A stretch of 15,000 nucleotides of DNA. It comes from Botryococcus braunii (lineage: Eukaryota > Chlorophyta > Trebouxiophyceae). The stretch is from NCBI GenBank assembly GCA_002005505.1, contig MVGU01001795.1:1-15000 (forward strand), in the 5' to 3' direction. Of this stretch, positions 9,978-15,000 are shown piece after piece. A program made the translations under genes and the position numbers. Under the pieces are notes generated by a model that saw only the letters and a program-made list of their open reading frames with translations, was not told where the DNA came from and ran no database searches. Every line of letters begins with the position of its first letter. Position 1 is the stretch's first letter.

Positions 9978-10699
9978 ACGCACGCGTGCGCGCACACACA
10001 TGTGCACACATGCACACATGGCCTGACACACAAACACTCAGATTAGAAAAAACATACTCTACAAAGCCAACAGCCACACCCAACTACATGACTTCTTTTT
10101 CCTCAATGCACAAGGTTATTTCGGCAGACAATACCCGAACTTTTGATGTCTCTTGCATGACAAGCTTGCTAAACGCCCCATAAGCCTTTCTTGTGGCATG
10201 GGGCAGAGGCCATATTTAGGTTGCTTTACCTTATCATGTCTGCCACAACATGGAATCTTGCAGACCTGAGTTTTGGAAACAGGGTTTTCTTCCACCAGAG
10301 GAAGCCTTCTTACTTGCCGGTCCACTCGGTAGAACTGCAGATCACAAGTGTTGCTGAGCATCTGAGTACTTGCCATTAAGGAATGAGAAAGTATGCCTGC
10401 GAATTTTACCTGTCTAATGCCCATCTTAATAGCACCAGAGCACGTGCTGAAGTGCTGCTAATATTTACTGGCACGCAACACAATGTGCATGCACGCACTT
10501 ATGACATGTTGGAAAGGTGCAGGTTAAGGCACTTGTTTCATCGGCATATGAACGTGCAAAGAAGCTGTTGGTGGCACATGAGTCAGATTTGCACGCTTTG
10601 GCAAAGGAGCTGCTGGAGAAAGAAACGCTGTCTGGACATGACATACGGGAGCTGCTGGCCCGACAGTCTGGCCGGGGCTCCAAAATTGCTCCCTTATGA
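2752..10699 (+). CDS. FTSH4: Mitochondrial i-AAA (FtsH4/YME1-like) ATP-dependent zinc metalloprotease, 13 exons
   Basis: Spliced model: 2752-2784, 2856-2999, 3210-3374, 3768-3891, 4731-4999, 5397-5502, 6202-6454, 6985-7174, 7890-7985, 8364-8544, 9076-9219, 9547-9698, 10523-10699. These sum to 677 codons plus TGA without an internal stop. Seen in the product: an Arg-rich, acid-free N-terminus (1-49), one hydrophobic helix (about 195-210), Walker A GPPGTGKT (276-283), pore loop FVG (309-311), Walker B with D335-E336, sensor-1 N379, arginine fingers R390 and R393, sensor-2 region GFSGADL (436-442), zinc motif HEGGH (495-499) and the third zinc ligand D573. Family knowledge: such proteins form hexamers in the inner mitochondrial membrane and degrade misfolded or unassembled membrane proteins. 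A single membrane helix fits the i-AAA type, facing the intermembrane space, rather than the two-helix m-AAA type. Plant FTSH4 is somewhat longer, about 717 residues as I recall. Exons 6-13 are near certain; exons 1, 2 and 4 are inferred. Confidence 0.93.
2856..2999 (+). CDS. FTSH4: FTSH4 exon 2: predicted mitochondrial presequence and cleavage site (residues 12-59)
   Basis: Open from acceptor TTGCAG to a CAG|GTTGTT donor, phase 0 at both ends. The peptide has K18, R30, R36, R42 and R43 and no Asp or Glu before E50. Around residues 42-48 it reads [10 protein letters not shown] followed by Ser matches the plant R-3 type presequence cleavage pattern, placing the probable cut after F45. Position and composition are what an imported FtsH4 needs. 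The donor GTTGTT is weak, so the 3' boundary is less certain than the 5' one. Confidence 0.65.
3210..3374 (+). CDS. FTSH4: FTSH4 exon 3: conserved N-terminal segment (residues 60-114)
   Basis: Encodes a helical stretch starting [20 protein letters not shown] and including [13 protein letters not shown]. From memory this closely parallels the N-terminal region of land-plant FTSH4 (LRELIRRNDPEAVIRMF and [13 protein letters not shown]). It is the best evidence for a green-lineage origin and for FTSH4 rather than other FtsH types. The donor TCG|GTAAGT is excellent. Two acceptors are possible in the same phase: TACAG ending at 3209, used here, and CGCAG ending at 3194, which would add CTAIQ. Confidence 0.88.
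3375..3767 (+). other. FTSH4: FTSH4 intron 3
   Basis: 393 bp from GTAAGT to GCCCAG. Open frames on both strands here are short and unrecognised. TGACATTG near 3696 and CAATGTCA near 3733 form an 8-bp inverted pair close to the acceptor. Confidence 0.7.
3768..3891 (+). CDS. FTSH4: FTSH4 exon 4: low-similarity linker (residues 115-156)
   Basis: Inferred exon. The frame is open from 3756 to 4013. Acceptor GCCCAG at 3767 joins exon 3 in phase 0 and gives a Gly/Arg/Pro-rich linker beginning [17 protein letters not shown]. The donor ACAG|GTGTGC after 3891 leaves phase 1, which exon 5 needs. A donor after 3882 would also be phase 1; GTAAAC at 3963 and GTCAGT near 3937 are phase 0 and would break the join to 4731. 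The segment lies where plant FTSH4 has a poorly conserved Gly/Ala-rich stretch. Existence is likely; the 3' end is uncertain. Confidence 0.55.
3892..4730 (+). other. FTSH4: FTSH4 intron 4
   Basis: 839 bp, the longest intron in the model, from GTGTGC to GGCTCAG. It is T-rich with many stops in all frames. It contains nothing recognisable, and both ends are less certain than those of later introns. Confidence 0.55.
4731..4999 (+). CDS. FTSH4: FTSH4 exon 5: Ala-rich linker, single transmembrane helix, start of AAA module (residues 156-245)
   Basis: After an Ala-rich run (158-162) and the segment [19 protein letters not shown] comes a hydrophobic helix, about [16 protein letters not shown] (195-210), then an acidic/basic patch and the family signature [11 protein letters not shown] (235-245), which opens the AAA module. 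One helix in this position is typical of i-AAA enzymes. The donor AAG|GTAGCT is fixed by homology. The acceptor GGCTCAG at 4730 is chosen because it gives phase 1 and starts the Ala-rich run; the frame is open upstream to 4667, so the exon could begin earlier. Confidence 0.85.
5000..5396 (+). other. FTSH4: FTSH4 intron 5
   Basis: 397 bp, GTAGCT to TGGCAG, boundaries fixed by the conserved join GVDEAK to AELEE. Reading through adds about 23 residues and then a stop. No other structure seen. Confidence 0.93.
5397..5502 (+). CDS. FTSH4: FTSH4 exon 6: AAA domain start through Walker A (residues 246-281)
   Basis: Begins [16 protein letters not shown], continues [18 protein letters not shown], and is interrupted inside the last Gly codon of Walker A. 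Exon 7 supplies the rest, giving GPPGTGKT (276-283) for ATP phosphate binding. The acceptor TGGCAG and donor ACTG|GTGCGA are fixed exactly by the protein. The splice junction therefore cuts through the P-loop, so retention of this intron would destroy ATPase activity. Confidence 0.96.
5503..6201 (+). other. FTSH4: FTSH4 intron 6 with poly-C/poly-A tract
   Basis: 699 bp, GTGCGA to GCACAG, interrupting the Walker A codon for Gly281. It contains a C16 run directly followed by A11 at 5861-5887. No gene lies within it. Confidence 0.93.
6202..6454 (+). CDS. FTSH4: FTSH4 exon 7: central ATPase, pore loop and Walker B (residues 281-365)
   Basis: Reads [17 protein letters not shown], then [19 protein letters not shown] with the substrate-gripping pore-loop aromatic F309, then Walker B CIVFLDE with D335 and E336, and [20 protein letters not shown]. 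The run from GSRNP to LVELDG is near identical to plant and fungal i-AAA proteases. The donor GG|GTGCGA shares the unusual GTGCGA start with the previous intron. No catalytic residue is altered. Confidence 0.97.
6455..6984 (+). other. FTSH4: FTSH4 intron 7 with T45 and G14 runs
   Basis: 530 bp, GTGCGA to CTGCAG. Starting 44 bases after the donor is an uninterrupted run of about 45 T (6499-6543), then a G-rich block with a G14 run (6548-6561). A 14-bp tandem duplication, AGTGATTTGTTAGA, lies at 6901-6928. Run lengths may be affected by sequencing error. Confidence 0.9.
6985..7174 (+). CDS. FTSH4: FTSH4 exon 8: second region of homology with arginine fingers (residues 365-428)
   Basis: Encodes [20 protein letters not shown] and then [19 protein letters not shown]379 is the sensor-1 residue; R390 and R393 are the two arginine fingers that reach the ATP of the neighbouring subunit. 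The segment ends EDVHLG at a GGG|GTGGGA donor. The joined sequence [14 protein letters not shown] has the same length as the FTSH4 equivalent I recall, which fixes the boundary among several G-rich options. Confidence 0.96.
7175..7889 (+). other. FTSH4: FTSH4 intron 8
   Basis: 715 bp, GTGGGA to GGGCAG. It contains a C14 run at 7796-7809 followed by a CG-rich patch. A 92-codon hydrophobic open frame (7322-7600) shows no domain and is taken as chance. Confidence 0.9.
7890..7985 (+). CDS. FTSH4: FTSH4 exon 9: sensor-2 region (residues 429-460)
   Basis: A 96-base exon encoding [20 protein letters not shown] and [24 protein letters not shown] is the conserved sensor-2 helix of the AAA C-terminal lid. 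The basic tail DKKQK is a surface loop that varies between species. Both boundaries are phase 0. The donor context AAAAG|GTGGGTCG resembles the sequence at the far end of the following intron. Confidence 0.95.
7986..8363 (+). other. FTSH4: FTSH4 intron 9, flanked by a 9-bp direct repeat
   Basis: 378 bp, GTGGGTCG to TGTGGAAG. The 9-mer AAGGTGGGT spans both splice junctions (7983-7991 and 8361-8369), so the exact cut cannot be told from the mRNA. The acceptor lacks a clear pyrimidine tract. Confidence 0.88.
8364..8544 (+). CDS. FTSH4: FTSH4 exon 10: lid end and zinc-binding HEGGH motif (residues 461-521)
   Basis: Encodes [20 protein letters not shown], then [31 protein letters not shown] (given as family motifs, 491-521). 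H495 and H499 bind the catalytic zinc and E496 activates water, the gluzincin-like HEXGH signature of FtsH proteases. The acceptor is the unusual GGAAG|GTGGG, forced by the reading frame. The donor CGAG|GTATGT interrupts a Gly codon. Confidence 0.95.
8631..8746. repeat. Imperfect 58-bp tandem duplication
   Basis: TTGTGTGTTCAGCACAGTCT at 8631 recurs as TTGTGTATTCAGCAGAGTCT at 8689, each followed by CG, a C run and CT-rich sequence. It is a local slippage-type duplication beside the GT arrays. Confidence 0.8.
8759..8888. repeat. GT microsatellites and alternating GC tract
   Basis: (GT)18 at 8759-8794, a CT-rich interruption, then about (GT)22 at 8813-8856 and an alternating GCGCGC stretch near 8865-8880. 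Alternating purine-pyrimidine DNA of this kind can adopt Z-DNA. Confidence 0.95.
9076..9219 (+). CDS. FTSH4: FTSH4 exon 11: protease domain core (residues 521-569)
   Basis: Encodes [40 protein letters not shown] and FGSGNITTG. The [11 protein letters not shown] segment is a hallmark of FtsH peptidase domains. The acceptor CCCAG and donor ACTG|GTGAGT are strong, and both junctions are phase 1 within Gly codons. No departures from the family are seen. Confidence 0.96.
9220..9546 (+). other. FTSH4: FTSH4 intron 11
   Basis: 327 bp, GTGAGT to TGCAG. It holds a 14-bp direct repeat GAGAGGAGATTTGA (9249-9262 and 9311-9324) and a 15-bp tandem GTCAAAAACGGCGAA / GTCAAAAACGGCAAA at 9470-9499, about 50 bases before the acceptor. 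Confidence 0.93.
9547..9698 (+). CDS. FTSH4: FTSH4 exon 12: third zinc ligand and helical region (residues 569-619)
   Basis: Encodes [20 protein letters not shown], then [20 protein letters not shown] and [12 protein letters not shown]573 corresponds to the third zinc ligand of FtsH proteases (the Asp in NDL/SDL at this site). The Asp/Gly-rich stretch YEDDGRSLS aligns with the loop before the terminal helices. Acceptor TGCAG, donor GAG|GTACTA, phase 0 out. Confidence 0.95.
9699..10522 (+). other. FTSH4: FTSH4 intron 12
   Basis: 824 bp, GTACTA to GTGCAG. It contains a CA microsatellite listed separately and otherwise unremarkable sequence. Confidence 0.93.
9883..10020. repeat. CA microsatellite
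   Basis: A long CA array with one TA interruption near 9904, continuing to about 9974, then a CG/CA/TG alternating tail to 10020. It lies within intron 12. Confidence 0.95.
10523..10699 (+). CDS. FTSH4: FTSH4 exon 13: C-terminal helices and stop (residues 620-677)
   Basis: Encodes [20 protein letters not shown], then [20 protein letters not shown] and [18 protein letters not shown], ending TGA at 10697-10699. The pattern AYERAKKLL and LLEKETLSG is the usual end of the FtsH peptidase domain. The tail after the last helix is short. The Ala-rich extension I recall in Arabidopsis FTSH4 is absent. Confidence 0.95.
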   Translation, partial: VKALVSSAYERAKKLLVAHESDLHALAKELLEKETLSGHDIRELLARQSGRGSKIAPL

Positions 10700-10707
10700 C
10701 GCCGCAT

Positions 10708-10750
10708 CCTGGCCCTTCCCTACTGGATGCTAGTGGGGAAGTGGGCCAGG
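10708..10750 (+). promoter_or_regulatory. FTSH4: Strong hairpin starting 8 bases after the FTSH4 stop
   Basis: The left arm 10708-10724 (CCTGGCCCTTCCCTACT) pairs with the right arm 10732-10750 through 8 bp, a 2-base bulge at 10741-10742 and 9 more pairs including wobbles, around a 7-base loop. It would lie at the very start of the 3' untranslated region. A role in mRNA stability or translation is inference. Confidence 0.7.
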
Positions 10751-11305
10751 CATCCAGAAACGAAACCTATTACGGCAACTAAATCTCGTGTCCAGGATTA
10801 ACTTTTTGATGCCGGTGCGGTTGGTCGGGAAAGGTCTTCCCAAGAAGTAAAGGCCCACAATGAAGTAGGGTGAGTGAGCAGGCCAGGCAGTCCTGAGGCA
10901 GTTGATGCCCTTGCACCAGGAGTTGGATGTTATCTCTTCAACCTAGCTCTCTACAGGGATAGAGTCTTAATATAAAGCTTGTTGGGCAATGGACGGGCCA
11001 CACGAGAGATGTCGAGCTTATGGTTTTCTTTATCGGGTGAGCAGGTCTGCGTGACGTATCTGCCAGGTATAGTATGGTTTGTAGCCTCCATGCTTTAGGT
11101 TATCATTCTGCAGAAGAGTTTTTATGCACCGACCTGTTCCTGTTCTACTGAGTATGCAAATTTATCTTGTGAAGGACTGTTTCCCTTGTTTAGCCAGGCC
11201 AATGAGAGTTGGCTGAGAGTCAGGTTCGCGCTGACCGCTATGCAATTGCGATAATCTGCACTTCAGTCAAGCATGGCAAAAGCAAACAGCATGGAGGCAG
11301 ATTTT
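10751..11305 (+). other. FTSH4: Probable 3' untranslated region and flank
   Basis: No gene seen. Neither AATAAA nor the green-algal TGTAA polyadenylation signal is present between the stop and 11200. AATATAAAG near 10968 is the nearest variant, so the transcript end is not placed. Confidence 0.4.
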
Positions 11306-11697
<392 letters not shown>

Positions 11698-11732
11698 TCC
11701 CCATCTGTCTCTCGCTCTTGCGCACGCGCGCG

Positions 11733-11734
<2 letters not shown>

Positions 11735-11776
<42 letters not shown>

Positions 11777-11852
11777 ACACACACACACACACAGAGACTT
11801 ACACACACAAATGCACGCGCACAGACACGCGCACACACACACACACACATGT

Positions 11853-11913
<61 letters not shown>

Positions 11914-11920
11914 CATGTGT
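11735..11920. repeat. CA microsatellite cluster
   Basis: Several CA arrays broken by CC, AGAGACTT, ATGCACGCGC and ATGTGT, preceded by GCGCACGCGCGCGAG. It continues the simple-sequence block begun at 11345. Confidence 0.96.
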
Positions 11921-12945
11921 GCAAGAACGAAATTGCGACGGAATTGCGAGTGTTACTCACAGAAGAACATCGATTCATAAGATAGAATCCATAGATAACG
12001 CAGCGTACTGCATGATTACATGAAAGTATTGGTAAACCGATTTATTTACAATAAGATCTCCACTTTCGCCCTCAAGCATGGAGAAGTTTCCTGCAGCAGT
12101 GGGAAACAGATAATGACACTTTCCACTGAAGTAGTGGGAGAGATAACAATCGTTGGCAATACGTAAATACCCCATTGATATCCAAAGCATGGCCAGCAGC
12201 ACCGGATGAATGTTGCAGTCTCAATTCCAAGCTCATGAAGAAACGGAAATCATGCGGTGAGTCTACACCCTAAAGTGCAAGAAACCAGAAATGCTGGTAT
12301 TCACTAAGAGTGAAATCCTTTATTGTAAACACAATTCCCAGGATGGCTTATGGTACAAACGGAACTGCTGCAGCCGACAGGATTCCAGCGCCAAGAACCA
12401 GTCAAGCTCCTAGTTTTGCATGAATGGCCCCCAGCACCATTTCAAGTGAAGGACCATGTGCACCAACCAACTTTCTGCAGAAAGCGGTGACACAACAAAC
12501 AATACCGCAAAGTATATGCAACCAGAACGGCTGCTTTCAACATGCTCGAGGGAAAGCCTGTTGGGTGCCACAGAATTATTGGGACAGAACAGAATTATTA
12601 GGACAGAACAGCCGGCTGGCTGCTGGTGCCAGGAGCCAGCAGGCCAGTGGATTTGCGTACACAGCTGCCTGAACCATTTAACAGTACTGTGCAGCAACCA
12701 ACTAGTCCTGTGCAGCAACCAAGCTTATAAGGAGCGAAGACGGCTAAGCTAACAAACTAAACCATAACTGGGGCAACTATCGACCCGAGCTTCACAAGGT
12801 CCAATATGGAGCAGGCAGCAAAGCTATATCGCCAAAATCTCTATTGCTAGAGAGCCAGCAGCCTAAGTGATGGCATAAATGAGTTCTAAATATTTTTTCT
12901 CAAACCAATAAGTCCCAGATATCAGCCAAGGATTGCTGCTCTCGA
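11921..12945. other. Downstream non-coding stretch with short duplications
   Basis: No supported gene on either strand; the overlapping frames at 12410-12752 show no domain. Two short duplications are seen: the 19-mer AGAATTATTGGGACAGAAC in tandem at 12572-12609 with one change, and the 15-mer CTGTGCAGCAACCAA at 12687-12701 and 12708-12722. Confidence 0.5.
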
Positions 12946-12969
12946 ACCTTGTGAAAGCCCTCACAAGGT
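12946..12969. repeat. 9-bp perfect hairpin
   Basis: ACCTTGTGA and TCACAAGGT surround the 6-base loop AAGCCC. No flanking gene gives it a role. Confidence 0.6.
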
Positions 12970-14023
12970 ATTGCTGAGGGATTCACAACAAGAAGAAGGG
13001 AAACCGAGGAAAAAAATGAAAAAGACAACTCAACCTCCCCCGTCACCGTCTGAGGTGAAGCTCAAAGACTTTTCCTTTAACTAAAGATATATCTTATTTC
13101 TTCGATCCATTTTTAAGACTCCAAAACACAAAAGAGAGTAGAATTTTACCCAATCAAGCCCCAGTTCTCCTTTAAAAAAATCACAAAGTGGAAGCTGAGG
13201 GTAATAGATTGGTCAAAAAAGACGCACACTATTCTGTGGAGTGCACGTCTTTCCTGACAATCTTGAAAAAAGAAATGCAAAGAATATAAACAGCAAGTAT
13301 ATAAAGCTGTACGGTGGCCACAAAGATGGCGTGTTATACTCGCAGTACAGAAGCCACAAAGAAAGCCAAATTGTACCGCCTGAAAGCCAGCGTACAGTGC
13401 TGTGCACTGTACAAGCTCACACCAAATTTATCTGGGCCTACACTTCCAGAATGTGAAACGACACCCCGCATTGTGTTGTAAGGTATTTCCTAGGAGGTGC
13501 TGCCAAATCCTAGCTTCGACTAGAGTGTGGAGCAGGATCAAGAAGCTTTTGCTCTGAAGTCCAGGCTCACACACTAACCAACTTTCAACTTGACACAAAA
13601 CGGACTCTCATTAATCTCAACGAGGCGCATTGTGACACATACTAGCATCAATCCACTTGCTACGCCAACCACATGATGTCTTCCTCACTTCTTGCATGTG
13701 ATGCTTACTGTACTGTACAGAACCCTCCAGCGGTGATCTTTAGCTCTAAGTAGTGGCCCTGAATGTAAGTCTTGCTTCCTTGTTTCTTCAGACTCCAACT
13801 GTACTTTGACTAGGTGGGCGGACAAGTGCCCAGGCAGGGGCAAGAGCTACAGAAGTTGTCTTTCATGTTAAAATTGAAAGAAACCACATCTGCATTGCCT
13901 CTTCGCCCTCTGTAGGGCTAGCTAGCCATCACCCACCGGTGTTACTAGGCATAAAGAGAGCATGAGCTCTCTAGAGTAACTTTCAACGTGCTTAAAATGC
14001 ATGCAGGAATATCTAATGATAGC
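12970..14023. other. Downstream non-coding stretch
   Basis: No supported gene. Small palindromes are present: GTACAGTGC-TGT-GCACTGTAC at 13392-13412, GGCTAGCTAGCC at 13916-13927, and AGAGAGC-ATGA-GCTCTCT at 13955-13972. Confidence 0.45.
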
Positions 14024-14125
14024 GCCACAACCCTGCAAGGGCAACATTTTTCGACGGCGGCTGGGTCACAACAGCAAGCTTGATGCTGAGGTGGTGCCCG
14101 TCATGACCACACTGCAATGCAGATG

Positions 14126-14240
14126 CCCACAACCTCCCTAGAGCGCTTTTGGCGCTGCACATTGCAAGGCATATTCCTGCAACCCTGCCAGAGAACCTGT
14201 GGCGCTGCTTGTTGACGCACACGCCCACAACCTTCCTGAA
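14126..14240. repeat. Degenerate tandem repeat of about 49-50 bp
   Basis: GGCGCTGC recurs at 14151 and 14201, each preceded by a CACAACCTCCCT or GCAACCCTGCC-like stretch; CCCACAACC recurs at 14126 and 14224. About two and a half diverged copies. Confidence 0.6.
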
Positions 14241-14261
14241 GCATGCTATGGCTCAGCTTGA

Positions 14262-14306
14262 ATTAATTATTATTATTATTATTATGATTATTATTATTAT
14301 TTTTTG
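14262..14306. repeat. ATT trinucleotide microsatellite
   Basis: Mostly (ATT)n with one ATG interruption near 14284-14286, ending in a T run. Confidence 0.9.
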
Positions 14307-14728
14307 CCCAGACGCTCACGAAAAAGCAGAGGCTCGGACCACTTATTTTGCTCAAAGATTTGCTGCAAGGGCTCTAGCTGCAATCAAGAATTCACAAACA
14401 TACATACTGGATGCTAACAAACTAACATAAGTAGGTGAGAATCTCTGACAAACAACAGAAGGAACAGTAGCTAAGGGTCGTTTAAAACGCGAGTCACACC
14501 TGACTAAACACATACGAGTGGAAAGAACCGAGGCACGCCACAAAAGCGGCAGCTAAGGGCATACCAGGCATTGACTACCTGAACTCAAATTGGACATGCA
14601 AAAGCCTGAGAATTTCATTTGACATGTATGTCCCTTTGCAATTACACTCCCAAATGTACTGCTCAGGAATGTACTGCTTGGGAATGGTGGCTGCCCCGGT
14701 CAATCTTCGTTACTTTGAGCACAGGGGC
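14307..14728. other. Downstream stretch, nothing seen
   Basis: Short open frames only, no domain, no clear repeat or RNA gene recognised. Confidence 0.4.
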
Positions 14729-14792
14729 ACAATGCAAAATCTGCACGTCAGCCATCCACCCACCCGCAAAAAGGCCCTTGTAGCATTTTGGA
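14729..14792. repeat. 64-bp direct repeat, copy 1
   Basis: Runs ACAATGCAAAATCTGCACGT to GCATTTTGGA. It matches 14936-15000 with two substitutions and one A-run length change. Confidence 0.92.
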
Positions 14793-14905
14793 TAATCCAA
14801 CTTCTCGCTTTGTGAAGACTCAAAAGCTCAATTGATGTCATGGCCCACGAGTTCCTCTCCTACCACTATTTCAAACCTTCACCATTTCAAAAGTGGACAC
14901 CTGAC

Positions 14906-15000
14906 ACAATGCAAAATCTGCACAATGCACAATGAACAATGCAAAATCTGCATGTCAGCCATCCACCCACCCGCAAAAAAGGCCCTTGTGGCATTTTGGA
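14906..15000. repeat. 64-bp direct repeat, copy 2 plus an 18-bp partial copy
   Basis: The first 18 bases of the unit, ACAATGCAAAATCTGCAC, occur at 14906-14923; the nearly full unit then runs 14936-15000 and is cut by the window edge. The spacing between unit starts is 207 bp. It may be part of a longer array continuing beyond the window. Confidence 0.9.

Noticed and set aside
2752..10699. Assignment to chloroplast FtsH or mitochondrial m-AAA (FTSH3/10)
   Set aside because: Those carry two membrane segments and different N-terminal regions as I know them; here there is one helix and the FTSH4-like N-terminal segment.
12410..12752. Overlapping open frames on both strands, about 100 codons each
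   Set aside because: They are mutual shadows with no domains, and the region contains short duplications rather than codon-like constraint.
14013..14228. Minus-strand 71-codon open frame rich in Ala, Gly and Cys
   Set aside because: It coincides with the degenerate 49-50 bp repeat and shows no recognised motif.
14729..15000. CRISPR-like array
   Set aside because: Only two 64-bp copies and a partial copy, in a eukaryotic context with no cas genes; unit and spacing do not fit.

Overview
The window is nuclear DNA from a eukaryote. It holds one convincing gene, on the + strand, spread over 13 inferred exons from about 2752 to 10699. Every intron in the model starts GT and ends AG, and the joined exons total 2034 bases: one uninterrupted frame of 677 codons plus a stop. 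The product is a membrane-bound AAA+ zinc protease of the FtsH/YME1 family. It is closest in my recollection to plant mitochondrial FTSH4, the i-AAA protease of the inner membrane. An N-terminal segment resembling that of land-plant FTSH4 points to the green lineage, most likely a green alga. The species cannot be named from the sequence.

Layout. Bases 1-2751 are upstream, non-coding as far as I can see, and rich in foldback structures and duplications: a 136-bp near-identical direct repeat, a 52-bp perfect palindrome, and a hairpin flanked by a 16-bp direct repeat. Bases 2752-10699 are the gene. Exons 1-2 encode a predicted mitochondrial presequence, exon 3 a conserved N-terminal segment, exon 4 a low-similarity linker, exon 5 the single transmembrane segment and the start of the AAA module, exons 6-9 the ATPase, and exons 10-13 the zinc protease domain and C-terminal helices. 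Introns run from 71 to 839 bp and carry homopolymers and GT/CA microsatellites. Bases 10700-15000 are downstream flank. They hold a strong hairpin directly after the stop codon, about 600 bp of CT and CA simple sequence near 11.3-11.9 kb, several short repeats, and a 64-bp direct repeat that runs to the window edge. I see no second gene there.

Function. The precursor would be imported into mitochondria, trimmed near residue 45 and anchored by one helix. It would then assemble as an ATP-driven ring that extracts and degrades membrane proteins. All the expected catalytic residues are present, so the gene looks functional. I found no operon, RNA gene, CRISPR array, coding transposon or new multi-gene system. 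The items most worth a second look are the non-coding palindromes and duplications, one intron flanked by a 9-bp direct repeat, and the hairpin after the stop codon.
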